Made by a program: the position numbers and the translations under genes
The notes under the pieces: generated by a model
Seen by the model: only the letters and a program-made list of their open reading frames with translations
Told to the model about the DNA's origin: nothing
The model's database searches: none
Shown: positions 24,001 through 36,197 of the stretch, piece by piece
Layout: each line of letters begins with the position of its first letter
Numbering within the stretch: position 1 is the first letter of the stretch
Assembly (NCBI GenBank): GCA_018398805.1
Contig: JAGFBZ010000684.1
Coordinates: 62,001 to 126,000 of the forward strand
Length of the DNA stretch: 64,000 bases
Source: Hirundichthys speculiger
Lineage: Eukaryota > Chordata > Actinopteri > Beloniformes > Exocoetidae
Direction: 5' to 3'

Positions 24001-27000
24001 ATGATATTTTATGCAGTCTCTTGTACCTTCTCTGTTGTTCTGTGTTGAAGGAAAATCTGATGGCAAATCTCACCAAATACTAAAACGATGCTGACTTCAA
24101 GTTTCATTTTTGATTGTAAATAAATTCAGATTTTTTATTGTTTTTAAAAGCACAGTAAATGTATAAATGATGTGAATTTTGTTGCACGGTGAAGGCTTTG
24201 ACCGGTAAATTCTGGTCTTTTTCCACTTGGTGGCAGCACAGGCAGACAAACACGCCTCTTCCCAGGGACCCGGGTGGTTTACCTTCTAGGCATCTTTGTT
24301 TGATTATTAGATTGAAGCAGTGATCGAGTCCAACTGAGCCCCAACATGTTCAGGCAGATTAGTTCTGCCTTTATTTATTCCCACTGATCATTTCACTGTT
24401 CGGTTCAGACCTCTGGCAGGAATAGTAATACTGCTCCCTATAGAGTAAAACAGACCTCTATTTGATTATCTGTGAGAACCAGTTTTTTTTTTAGCTTTTT
24501 TTTTGTGCAAATATGACTTCAAGTTCATTGTAGGACAGTTTGTCACTTCTCTGAAATGAACCCGATCTGAATCGTGTTAGTTTGCACCCAGCGGTTCCCT
24601 TTGAGGCTTCCGGGCCACCGTGGCCCCCTCGTTTCATCTCCCCAAACAAATGGAGGACATCAATTTGTTTTAACGCCATGTTCCAGCGCCGTGCTTTGTC
24701 CTCAGACAGGAATTCAATTGTAACTTGATTTGACTGAAGGAAACACTTTCTACCTTCGGAAGTCTTTACGTCAGCGGCGTCAGTTGTAATGAACGAAGCC
24801 AGTTTCGCAAAGCTAGAAAAGTTTTTTTTTTTTTGTTTTCAGGGGGTTGTTGGTGTTTTATAAAAGGTGCAATGATTTTACCTGGAAATCAGAGGAACAA
24901 ATTATTAGAAAAGAGGTAATTTCTTTCGAGCTGTGTTGTGTTGACTGATTAAGGGCGCTAATGACGGTACAGTTTCTAGTTTTAAGCCAATAGCACGACA
25001 TTAAAATTGTTCTTTTCTGTTTTGGGAGCAGGTTTGAGAAAACCCAATGAAAAGACCAAAACTAATAATCGAGGAGGCTAACATCTACGACTTCTTCTCA
25101 CCTCCATGTGCACCATGTGTCTGCCCATGCTTAACGAAGACAACAGAACTTGTTTGTTTCTTGTTCTTTTTTTTGGAGACACGGCAATGTCACAGAGGAT
25201 ACAGCTCTGCGCTTTTACTTTTTATGACAGCTGCTTAAGGAAATATGACCCGAAATGTATTGTTTTGCCAATTAGCTAATTAAAAGGTGGTACACTGCTC
25301 TTGCCATTTAGTTCATGTAATCCCATAAAGATCTTCCATTAAGAAAAATGGGGGAAAAAACCAAAATCACCTTCAAATATCAGCACATAATTACCTCGTT
25401 GCCAGTTTGTGCTTCCTGTATTACTATTATTACCCATCTGTTTCAAAGTCCCCAGCGGTTATGACTCACTCCTTTGTTTCAATTTAGATTGATACGCTCT
25501 CAGTTGTATTTTTCCTGCAGCAGTTTTTGTCTTTTCGCAGGTGCTGCAGACATTGTCTGCCACCTACAGTAAGGAAAGGCATGCTCCCCCATCCAACCAG
25601 CACACCACCATGCCATGCAATGGCAATTACCTTCATCACCAATCATGCGCTGATTGATACAGCACACTGTGTGCTGATGACATGCACAAATCTTGATTAT
25701 TTTCATCACCATTAGCCAAGGGCCCTGATTACTCCCTGTGCAAAGCCCTGAGGTGATTGGAGAGCAGATGTTGGGAAGTGGATGACGCTCTCTGTGGGAT
25801 CAGGTCACGTTCTGGTATTTGTGTTGAATAGGAGGCATTTAAAGACAGTACGTTCTGATATCAGCTAAGATTTAAAAAGAAGAGGAAGAACATCCATGGC
25901 GGTTTTCCCCCACATCCCTTTGAGTGAGACGCCACTTACAAATTCCTTTCGCCCTCGCGACCTCCATTTCTGCGGAGCTTCCTACACGTTTGCCAGTCCT
26001 GTCAAACCCGTTGACGGCAGACACACTCGTGTGCGCAGAGATTCTCGGAGCTCACTATAATTGGTACTTTCTCAGCTTCCACAAATAAAAGAAAATAACA
26101 GTGAGGAAAAAAAAAAAAAAAAAAAAAAAAGGTTGTTTCCATGGTAAAAAAGCATCCTCACAGTTCCCCAGTTTGTGTAGTTGATCATGCCTGAGAGGCT
26201 GTGCAGGGGACCTTATCTGCTGAGCATCTTTTAATAAGAAACTACATTATCATGTTTTCTAATTAAGCCCTGGAAGGATGATCGTTCCTGTGTTTTGTGT
26301 CGCAGGCAGAGGTAGCTATGGCTCTGCTTCAAAGAAGTATTTAGCTTTTTGAATATGAGATCTTGAATGTGACAGAAGTTGCATGCTCCTTTCATCAGGT
26401 TTTGGCAGCAAGATTATTAGATAACAAGAGTTTAAACATCTATTGTTAAAGATGCATTCACCATAGACATAATGGGTTGGTGTGTTAGTACGTAACATAT
26501 TAAAGGAATCAGACCAGTATTGTTTGGATTCAAAGTGGAGTGAAGTCTGTCTAGTCATTTTAATATATTATCATCCTGTATGATGAAAAATATGAAAAAA
26601 ATCCCCCCTCCACTGAGGGAATCAGGGAGACACCGGATGATTTCCTTCTCTGGTCTGTAGCACCAGCCTGTTGGCACAATCCTGCTTTGTCCCTGCAGGC
26701 ACGTTTCCACTAAGACCCTCAAAGGTTCTTCTCTCCACCGTGTTGTCTTTCTACCTGACCTCTTCCTCTTCATCTCTCCCTTAAGGTTTTCCTGCTTCAT
26801 TCAGAGTCCAGGACACGGTGAGCTTCAAACACAGCCCTAATGCAGACCCTTCAATTTTGAAAAAGGCAGACATATTGGGGAAAAAAATGACAACATTAGG
26901 CAAATCGAGTTGATTTTTTTTTTCCAAACGTATTTCTTTTTACGTCACAGATTGTAGCTTAACAGCGATGCACGCAAATTTCTGCAAAGCGCATCTCATC

Positions 27001-27302
27001 CTTACCAGGATGAAACCAGCTGTGATGTGCCAGTGTTACAACATGCTTATTACTCAACATCTCATGACCTCTTCCACAGAGGTCGTGGGTACACCGCAAA
27101 TGTGAACTTACATGACGTGTCACATAATGAGTTTATTACTGGCTAAGAAGGAGAAAATAAAGCTGTGCAAGACTTTAAATTCATTTGTGAAAACTATTAA
27201 AAACTATTAAGATATGAGTGTCATTTCAAAAGGCAAAGATGACTTTAATTTAGTTTGTTTGATGGCAGAATGATGTTAAACACATCTCACAAACTTGCTT
27301 GA
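24001..27302. other. Intronic sequence, no exon found
   Basis: Contains poly-T at 24482-24505 and 24822-24834 and a poly-A run of about 27 at 26104-26130. No ORF is supported. Less AT-rich patches such as 25530-25720 may be conserved non-coding DNA but cannot be judged here. Confidence 0.45.
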
Positions 27303-27310
27303 CTTGTTAG

Positions 27311-27663
27311 TAGGGGTGTGAAAAAAAATTGTTTTGGCGATTTATCGCGATTTTCAGCCACCCGGTATAATATCAATTTTTCAGCCTCCTAATATTGATT
27401 TTTTTTAATGGAAAATTCATTTATTCACTTAAATGTGCAAAAACACATAGTTTTGACTCAATTTGTCCTCTGAATGATCTAATATCATCTGTTGAACATA
27501 TACAGCAACTTGATTTTTCATCTCTACTTTTAATTTTAATATTAACTTGGGTAGAATATCACAATATATCGTGATATCGTCGATATTCTGATAACATCGC
27601 ATCATGACCCAAGTATCACGATACATATCGTATTGCGAAGGTCCTTGCCAATACTCACCCCTA
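27311..27663 (+). mobile_element. hAT MITE, 'GATATCG' family, copy 2
   Basis: A 353-bp element with perfect 8-bp duplications CTTGTTAG (27303-27310, 27664-27671). Ends are TAGGGGTGTGAAAAAAAATT and ATACTCACCCCTA. Same family as 13251 (opposite orientation) and 38454. Non-coding. Confidence 0.93.
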
Positions 27664-27671
27664 CTTGTTAG

Positions 27672-28205
27672 CGCGTTTCAAGTATGAAAGTAAAGCTGAG
27701 GATGTTGCCAGACGAATAATAAAATTTCACTTCGGACAAAATCAGAACCTTGAACCTGAAAATGATCCCGAGAGAAACATCGGTGTCGGTGCATCCATCT
27801 GGTTGTTAAGGTATTTCACAGTTGTACCTCGTGTCGGCGTTAACAGGAAAAGATGACCACCAACCGTTTTTTTTTTTTTTTTATTTAGGACTCACCTTCT
27901 CTTTTAGCCTCCTGTCAGTCATCCATCTCTGTCATGGCGATGAGGTTCATCCCTTCTCCTCCCTCTGTTATTTCCTCTTCCCTTTTCACACCCCCTTGCC
28001 TTTCATCCTTGCCACTCCATTTCCCCCTCCTTCCTTTCTCTTCCACTCACTTCTTTTTTCCCTCCCGAGCTCCCTCCCTGCCTTGCGCCGGCGTCTAATC
28101 AGAGCCATACATGCATGGCTCTTAAGTGGAGTAAAATGACCCGCTGACAGCGCTGCACGCTGAGATCTACGTGGTCGGCCATGGGCGTCCTGTGACCCGC
28201 GCAGC
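27672..28205 (+). other. Upstream region and putative 5' UTR of the hydrophobic first exon
   Basis: A pyrimidine-rich block (about 27886-28085) is followed by sequence leading into the exon at 28206. No TATA box was seen. A four-codon upstream ORF, ATG at 28181 to TGA at 28193-28195, has a strong context (GGCCATGG) and would lie in the 5' UTR if transcription starts upstream of it. Confidence 0.4.
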
Positions 28206-28314
28206 ATGCTGACTATGAACTTAGAGGGGCTGGAAATGATCGCCGTGCTGGTAGTGGTCGTCCTGTTTGTTAAGGTGCTGGAGCAGTTTGGCTTGTTAGA
28301 AGCTGGCTACGACG
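28206..28314 (+). CDS. kcnip4: kcnip alternative first coding exon, KChIP4a-type membrane N-terminus
   Basis: Two in-frame ATGs open this exon: 28206 (MLT) and 28215, where homology starts (MNLEGLEMIAVL). After a short polar start there is a run of about 14 hydrophobic residues (MIAVLVVVVLFVKV), then LEQFGLLEAGYD. This is the pattern of KChIP4a, whose N-terminal 'KIS' segment suppresses Kv4 fast inactivation and retains the complex in membranes; KChIP2x and KChIP3x have related segments. The LLEAG ending is closest to KChIP4. The exon ends after one base of a codon (GACG|GTAAGA), so joining to 60993 gives ..[12 protein letters not shown] in frame. Its identity is clear; which ATG is used is not. 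Confidence 0.88.
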
Positions 28315-30461
28315 GTAAGAAAACAGCAAACTCTTTTTTTTTATGTCTGAAACTTGCTCTGTTTCTTTCTTTTTACCAGCCGTGAGTGTTTTTTTCTGGC
28401 AGAGCTGGCTTATCGGAAGCATTATCATCCGGAAGTTTTGATTTAATGGTTGAATATGTGCCTTGAGATGCTCTCCTGTGTTTCAGGGATCCCATCTGTT
28501 GCACATTCACGTCATTAGATATATAGCATCCACAGAGCATGCAAGCTGTTTACGGGCCATTAAAAGACCCACGTTTATGTCTGGTAGTGCAGCCACTAAC
28601 TTAATGTTATTTTTGCGATTCTGCCTTCTTTTTCACACTTGATAAGGTCATTTCATCAGCCTGTCACTCATAGAACTGAAGTGTCAGGCAGCCTCTGCAG
28701 ACTTCCTTATTGACTGTGTCAATTAAATATGTTGTCTCTTTCTGAGTCACCTGACTTTTCGGCTAATGATCTTAACAGATAAAATGACTCACTCAAGTTT
28801 CATGATTTCTCACTCTGTTTTTGAAACTTGCTGCTCTTTCCAATTTTAATTTGACATCCATCCGAGTTGTTCGGCTCCGCCTGAGGCTGTTTATTAAATT
28901 CATGTTAAAAACAAGATTGTTGGTCAAAGCTTGCGTCATGCGTGAGCTGGTTCACTTGTTTATCCAAATCAAAGAGAGAGAGAGAGCAGGCTCGGGCTGG
29001 TTGTGATCCGGCGGCAGCTGGAAGCCTGTGAACCTGAAACGGGCAGAAAAGAAAGTGCCATGATGAAATTTTCTTTCTCTTGTTTGCTTCGAATGAAAAG
29101 GGTGGGGGATCAAAACTGAATTGTGCAATGCGCCGGCCACTCAGGGATTTTCATTAAAAAAAAAAAAAAAAAGAAAAGTTGGCACAAATTAATTTCCCGC
29201 TAAAACTCAGAGAGAAAGTGATTTATGACTGCACATCGACTCCAGTGTCAGAAGATGCCCTTTACTGTGACGGGTTTCTCTTTCGTGCTCCGTTTCGTAG
29301 GCACTGAAGCGCCACGATGAATCCGTCTCCCAAAAACTGTGACTTGAGCATTTAGTATCTGAGTCTCTGGCTCTCGAACACCACCTGTTATTTATAAGTT
29401 TGCTTTCTGTTGGGGCTGCCAAGCTGTTTGCCTCATGGCTGGGCTGGGAAGTAGGTGTTGGTGTTGCCTATTCAACAATTTCAGCTTTGAATTTTTGCTC
29501 ATTTGACTTGTATTTGTCAAATGTCTTTTTTCTTTTCAACTATTTAAAGAAAAATTTGTGACCTCCTGGGAGAGATGACTAAAACAAAATGCCCATGAAT
29601 AAATTCTCACATGTTTATTTTTGGTAGCTTTGTCATTGGGGGTTAGGGTTAGGTCAAGTGGCTCAAGTCTTGCATGAAACTTGTGTCGTTTTGTTTTGTA
29701 CTGTGTGCTTTTAAGTTCTTTTTGGCTTTGTGTGTGCACTAAACCTTCAGTTAGTTTTAGGAAACTGCATCCCTGTACAGGAATTGTCGCCTTGTGTCAC
29801 ATTTTGGCGGGAGACACCGGGCGTCACCAACTGTGGAGCATCTTTATAACGGGTCGTTGCGGGTTTCCACAAACGTAAAATTATGAGACATTTCCTGGAT
29901 TGGACATGAATTCCCCCACCTTTTTCCCGCTGCAGTCTATCATCTATGATGGAAGTTTTCTGAGAAACCTGCAGATTCAGTTTTAGTTTCTCGTCAGATT
30001 GCTGACAAGGAAGAAAAAAAAAAAGATTAATTACTTAATTATCTACACGGTTAAAAAATGATGATTGATATCTGGCATTTAAGAAATTTGCCCTCTAATT
30101 TCACATTAATTTCCATGTCATTACAGTACGAGCTTCATTTTAATTAGGCAGCGTTTGATAAAGACATGTCAACGGAATTGGTATATAATTTTAGTAGAAA
30201 ATTTACATAGATTAAACGTGAGAAATATTGCTTGAGTCAGTGAAGTTGGCCCTGATTTTATTAGAACAAGTTTTATTTCAATTTTTTAAAAAAGAAAAAA
30301 ATATATAATATTTTGATATAAATATTTAGTGAATATTTAGATCAGTAATATAAAAGTTCTCCTTTTTTTCACTCCAAATGCTATGTTGCTTCATTGTATG
30401 GCTTTAAAATGAGATATTACCCAAATCTAAGGTACTTGCGACTCACTTTTATCCATAGTCA
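28315..30461 (+). other. Intron after the KChIP4a-type exon, first part
   Basis: Begins GTAAGA. AT-rich, with poly-A at 29156-29172 and 30013-30024. No exon, RNA or transposon end was recognised before 30470. Confidence 0.5.
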
Positions 30462-30469
30462 CTTCTAAG

Positions 30470-30882
30470 TAGCGCTGAGCGATTTTATCGATTCTGCGAT
30501 ATATATCGAGTATCGTTTTTTTTTCAGCCGTGGGTATTGATATTCTAAGCTTCTTTCAAAACCCCCGTGTCCCACCTTTAAAAGCTTGCAAGCAACAATT
30601 TGCACTGTTTAAATAAATGAAACAATTTTTCTCAACAAATCTTTTATTCATTTTGTCCAGCATTTGCAAGCTGCCTGTCAGCCATATAATGTGTAATTGA
30701 TGCTTTCAGTTCAATTAATTCAAACAAAGTCATTTGAACACTTACAAGATGTCACCAAAAATCACTTTGTCCCTTTAAAATCTTTCGGAAAATGATGTAA
30801 ATGTATTGTAAGATGAATATCGATATATATCGTATCGTGAGCCAAATATCGTGTATCGTATCGTGAGATTATCGTGAGATTA
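30470..30882 (-). mobile_element. hAT MITE, 'TAGGGCTGTAGCGATAC' family, copy 2, one end lost
   Basis: The left end is TAGCGCTGAGCGATTTTATC, the inverted right terminus of the family. The other end breaks off inside a duplicated GTGAGATTA motif, so the last 17 or so bases (GTAGCGATAC side) are missing. The 8 bp before the element (CTTCTAAG) are not repeated after it. Confidence 0.8.
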
Positions 30883-31549
30883 GCATGGTGGAAATCGGAC
30901 CAGCCACCTTTTAATTTAAGGGCAACCTCTCCAGCTCTTTAGCTCCAACCAGCTGTGCTATTCTGTCATTAGATGGTTTTTGGATGAAAACGGGCTCGCA
31001 ACAAAGCTCGACGCAAATTGCTCTTTTCGTTCTCCGTGCTCCTCTTTAGCGGCGTGACAGTGAGTGACAGTGGCGTGCCACCACTGCACTGGGTTTTGAC
31101 AGCTGACAAGGGCAGCGCATTATACCTGCTGAAGGTGGGGCTTTCAGCAGCCGTGGACGTGGAACAAAGAATTCAGAGTAAAGAATGGTCAAACCTGGCT
31201 ATCAGGCAGCGCTATCACGTCTAATGTCCTCGCTTTGATGTAGTTTATCTTCATATTTCAGTTGGTCACGGGCGGCGCCTTCTCCGTGCCATCAGTTTTA
31301 TTTATCACTCACTGACTTAAGCCGTCTGTGTCCTCTCCTGAAAAATGTTACCGGGTTGAAGGTGTAATCCGTCTGCAGAAAAAAATTTGGTTGGTGCCAA
31401 GTGCTTAAATAGGATTAATGTGAATACCAGGATGCAGGTTTTTCCCAGAAGAGCGTTGCACAAGATGAGTACTGTTAAATCACGTTATCTGTCAGTGGTC
31501 GTAACGTTGCGCTTGATTGATGCCTGAACTTCTGTGTGGGGAACACAGT

Positions 31550-31680
31550 ACCAGCCAGGTGGGTTGTTTCTCCAACAACAAGACCTGGATGACCCCTCAG
31601 CCTAAAGCCCTGCTGGACGGGGAGCAGTGGGCTTTCATTTCTAGGTACAGAGGAGAGTTCAACAAGAGCTCAATCACAAG
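31550..31680 (+). pseudogene. Possible non-LTR retrotransposon ORF2 scrap
   Basis: A short open stretch reads NNKTWMT..KALLDGEQWAF, like the 'NNKPW+T..KALL+.K+.AF' segment between endonuclease and reverse transcriptase in several teleost LINE ORF2 proteins. Only about 40 residues are visible and neither domain is present. The match is from memory and weak. Confidence 0.4.
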
Positions 31681-31717
31681 ACCAGGTGGGCCAGCTACAA
31701 AAACATAAAAACATATA

Positions 31718-32525
31718 CAGTGGAGGAAATAAGTATTTGATCCCCTGCTGATTTTGGCAGCTTGCGCTTGAAAACTCGCAGCTTCAGCTCTCTCCATAGA
31801 TTTTTAATAGGATTAAGGTCAGGAGACTGGCTAGGCCATTCCATGACCTTGATGTGCTTCTTATGGAGCCACTCCTTTGTTTCCTTGGCTGTATGTTTTG
31901 GGTCGTTGTCATGCTGGAAGACCCATCCATGACCCATTTTCAATGTCCTTGTGGAGGCAAGGAGGTTGTCACCCAAGATTCTGTGGTACATGGCCACGTT
32001 CATCTTCCAATCGATGCGGTGAAGTCGACCTGTCCCCTTAGAAGAGAAACACCCCCAAAGCATAAGGCTTCCACCGCCATGCTTGACAGTAGGGATGGTG
32101 TTTTCGGGGTCATATTCAGCATTTCTCTTCCTCCAAACACATTGAGTTGAGTTGAGGCCAAAGAGCTCAATTTTTAGTCTCACCTGACCACAGCACCTTC
32201 TCCCAGTCTCTTTCTGAGTCATTAATATGTTCGTTATCAAACCTGAGTCGGGCCTGGACGTGAGCCTTCTTGAGCAGAGGGACCTTGGACCACTGCAGGA
32301 TTTTAAACCATTGCCTCTCAGTGTATTACCAATAGTTTTCTTGGTGACTGTGGTCCCAGCTGCCTTGAGATCATTAACCAGCTCCTCCCGTGTAGTTCTG
32401 GCTGATCTCTAACCTTTCTTATGATCATTGAGACCCCACCAGGTGATATCTTCCATGGAGCGCCCAGCCTAGGTTGATTAACTGTCATGTTGTACTTCTT
32501 CCACTTCTGAATAATTGCACCAATT
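31718..32525 (-). pseudogene. Broken Tc1-like transposase gene with one inverted end
   Basis: One terminal repeat is at 31718 (CAGTGGAGGAAATAAGTATT after TA). The minus-strand reading 32240-31695 encodes the C-terminal half of a Tc1 (DD34E) transposase: [18 protein letters not shown], then [11 protein letters not shown] with the second catalytic Asp, then [11 protein letters not shown] and the Glu. The region that should hold the first Asp reads WSGET instead of WSDET, and an extra A in the following A-run shifts the frame. The DNA-binding N-terminus and the other end are absent; similarity ends near 32525. It is clearly dead. Confidence 0.9.
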
Positions 32526-32529
32526 TTTA

Positions 32530-35047
32530 ATCTCTCTTTATATGTAAACAGAGTTAATGATAATATTCATTGGATACATATGTTTTTTTTTAACTAAAAA
32601 CTTGCAGCTTGTGTGATGCATCATACACCAAAAAAACATGCTTGTATAAGGAAAAACCTCAGTAGCAGCTGTGTTTTAACATATAGGACTTGCATGGTTA
32701 AAGAGCTCCGTAAACTTTATTTCATCAACATGCCCAGCAGTTAACAGATATGCCAGCAGAGGGCAGCAGAGCTGACAGCCAGATCCACCCAGCAGCGCCA
32801 GCTGCTGGAACATCACTCATTTACCAAAGTCAGTCCAGTATAAAGCAGCTTCCAGTTTGTACGTCCAGAAACCCTTCTAACCCTTTGACTGCTGTCATAT
32901 AGTACGCAAGATCTAAGTTTCTCAAAAATGGTTTCAGTCGTGTAATTTCTTGGGTTGTCGTTGTGAGGAATTGTGCGCTGTCAAAAGTGAGATAGTGATT
33001 TCTAAACAGATAAATTCACGTCTGTCACGAGTAAAAACGGCTTATTACAGCTCCAGTAGAAAACCCATGCATCCATTACGTATTTAAGCTTAAGCAACAC
33101 TTCAGATTTAGCCCTGACTGTGCATTTAGAGTTAAAGGATGTGGCGTAAGCTGAGGTCCTCACATTTGTTTGAAGTTACTTTGTCTGTATTTTTTTTTGT
33201 GTTGTTGTTTTTGTTGACAGCAGGCAGGAGATCACTGGGTAGATTTCCTTCATGACATTCGGTTTTAACCAATGCTGAGCACGTTTCTTATCACTGTCAT
33301 TTTCCTAAAATTGCTGTTTGTATTTAAGAAACTCCTTGAGGAGATCGTTCCATGTAGAAAATGTTATTTTGAAGTTTATTTAATTGCCTTTTGGCATTCT
33401 CTCAGTTTATCCGATTTGTGCAAAAATCCTCACATGATTTTGCCACCTCCCGATATAGCACAGTAACTGCTTATGTGTCACACACAGGAAAAAAAAAAGG
33501 ATTGCAGGCTTTGGTGTGACAGTTTTACTTGCCGCTTTAATCCTGGTTTATTTCAAATTTGCTTTTTGAAAATTGAGTTCAGTATCTCCTTCTGCAGGAA
33601 TTTACACATTTAAAGTGAACTTATTGAAATTGGTATCAAAAGCGTTGTTTACTTTTTTTTGTTGTTAAATTGTTTTTCTTTCTAGATATTGATTTTTTTT
33701 CTCCCTCTACTGGGTTTTAGTGAATTACATCTAAGATTTATCGCAAAACAGCTCCTATGAATTGTTTCTTCTCATTTAATACTGTTATGGCGAGGGATGT
33801 CTCCACACAATTAACTAGAAACGAGGCGGTATTGACTACTAGAATATTAAATAATGGAGACTTATAACATCTAATCAAAGGTTGCCTCCAGAGGACCCTT
33901 TGCTTGGAATATTAAGTGTGTGGGCTTTCCTCATACGCATTTTTCTCACTGCCTTTTTTTTTTTTTTGTTTGACCCTTTAAGAATGAAGGCGACTCCTGT
34001 TTATTCTTTGCCCGTGGAAATAAACAGTAATTCAATGAAGTTAAATATGCTGTAGTAAACATTTGTTATTAGATTAAATCATCCAGGATTAAAGCGCTGA
34101 AGTCATGAAAGGGAAACTTTCACTACCGCTGCTGTTCATGTTTTTCATGTTTTCTGATATACTTTTGAGGCCTCTTCTGTTTGATGTGGACGGTTTAAGA
34201 CTGAAGACGATCAAAGACGATAAAGACAGAAGAGCTGCTTGAGTTGTGGAAGGACCCAGTGACCTCAGTGACCCACGAAGACCTTCAAATCAAATACCAT
34301 TTGATCTAACCACCTTTGTCATTATATTAATGTCTTGATGAGTGTTGAAGCATGGTCTATTTATACATTTTAAAAATTGCTATTGATGGTGCAGGACATG
34401 ATATTAACTGGGATGCTTTTACCATTGACTTTATTCCTGTGAATCAGTCATAGTGTGGAAAATGGGAGGGCCAGATTTTTATATATTTTTTTATTTTTTT
34501 GCCACTTCTGTGGTTGAAATTTGAACTAAACAACAATTTTACAGTTTTACACCTCCATTTCGACTCCTCTAAGAAACAACCACCTGCATTGATTTTCTCG
34601 CAGCGCTCGTCATATTTTATCTCCAGACAGTGGCTCCAGCCGTCCCGTGTTCTGTCTGCCATTTTATTTTGCCTGTCTTATCAATCTTTTTCTTTTTTTG
34701 TGTGTGTGTCCCTGCTGATGCCTGTTTTCCACTGGCTTTTGCACCTGAAGGTTGAACGTGAATGGCACTTCATCAATCAGACAACAGGCTGGCTGCACAT
34801 GGAAAAGTCTTATCTGCTCTCCATCTCGGCACTGATCGCCGATACCAGAGATAATATGGCGAAACTCATCACCTGGAATGACACAAATCTAAGAAGCAGA
34901 CGTGAAGAAGTCCTTCACGTTGTCACTAATCAGGCCCTTTTGGCCTTTTAGTTAAACTTGCAGCACTTCTTCTGCATTTAACACATTTAACAGTTCCACT
35001 GTTTCCTAAGCAGGTATAGTAAGTTATTATTTTTTTTAAAGGATTAG
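32530..35047. other. Intronic sequence, no exon found
   Basis: AT-rich with short poly-T runs (33952-33967). A 150-codon ORF (34499-34951, plus) matches nothing I recognise and has no exon-like borders. No transposon end was recognised. Confidence 0.45.
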
Positions 35048-36197
35048 TAGCACTGGGCAACGATTAAAATTTTAAATCTCGATTAATCGCATTATTTTCC
35101 CTGATTAATCACGATTAATCGCATTTTATACGCGAAATCAAATAATGAATTCAAAAGTAAGTGTTAAATGCACTTTTATTTAAATGTTCTGCTGCCATAT
35201 GAACTAAAGTGTCATAACATTTGTTGTTTAACACTTTTAACATCAGTGCTTGTCAGTAACACATATTTAGTGTAAATCTCATCTTAAAAAATGTAAAATA
35301 AAATAAAGCTTATTGTCACTGCCAGGGCATTAATGTCATCCTGTTTTTATGAAAAATAAAAAAAAAAGTCTGTAAACAAAATCCAACAAAATGATTGTAG
35401 CTCAGCACATTTAGAAAATTAAAACAGGTAATTTCTGAGGTAACAGCAGAAACTTTTAACGGGGAGTTCAACTTGGCAGTTGTTACAAATAACCTTGTTT
35501 CTGTTGAATCCTCCGTCTGGGAGAACTTTAAAATGAAAATGTCCATGTTAAAGTTCAGTAATTTTACCAATCCGTGTATCATTCATTCTTTCTATTTTCA
35601 ATTATCAATCAAAAAAAATAAATTAAAAAGTAACATTTTATTATGTTTTTCGTTTTTTAATCTAATACAAAAAAATGCCTGTTTTTTTCAATATTTCCAT
35701 TTTAGACTTTTTAAATTTTTTTTAATTTTGGATTAAAAATACAAAATTAAAAAACGGGCCAAAGAACTGAATTTGTTTTATAATCGAGGACTGGACTTTC
35801 TGTTGTTATTATATATACTAGATGGAGCCACACTGCAGTAACTAGCTAGAGAACAGCAGGACAGTGAACACATGGAGCAGATCTGTTGTAACATGGAGGA
35901 ATGTAGCAAAAGTTTTGTTACAGTCCAGAATTTATTTTTTTTTTAGACAGAATTGTTAATATTGCTACCTGAGTTGCTACTCGAACTGTAAAATTCACAG
36001 ATTTTTACCGTTCTCCATGTCTGTTTTAGCTTTTCCTTGTTTACCTGCCAAGTATCTTCCGGTTCCGCAGCAGCCAGTAACAGACTTTTCAAAACAAAAG
36101 CATGTTAGCAACATGCGTTAACGTGTGATAAAATAAATGTCGGCGTTAATAAATCAATGCGTAACGTGATAATAACGTGTTAACTTGCCCAGCCCTA
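35048..36197. mobile_element. hAT-like element with TAGCACTGGGCAA ends
   Basis: The left end TAGCACTGGGCAACGATTAA is mirrored at the right by GTTAACTTGCCCAGCCCTA (36179-36197). Just inside the left end are GATTAATCGC repeats, and inside the right end CGTTAA/AACGTG repeats. About 35775-35960 shares a core (AATCGAGGACT.., CTAGATGGAGCCACACTG..) with 22531-23194 and 1321-3083. The flanks hold only a rough match (AAGGATTA / AAGATTGA), so the target duplication is uncertain. Confidence 0.75.

Noticed and set aside
34499..34951. 150-codon plus-strand ORF
   Set aside because: No recognisable motif, no exon-like borders, and a low-complexity N-terminal half.
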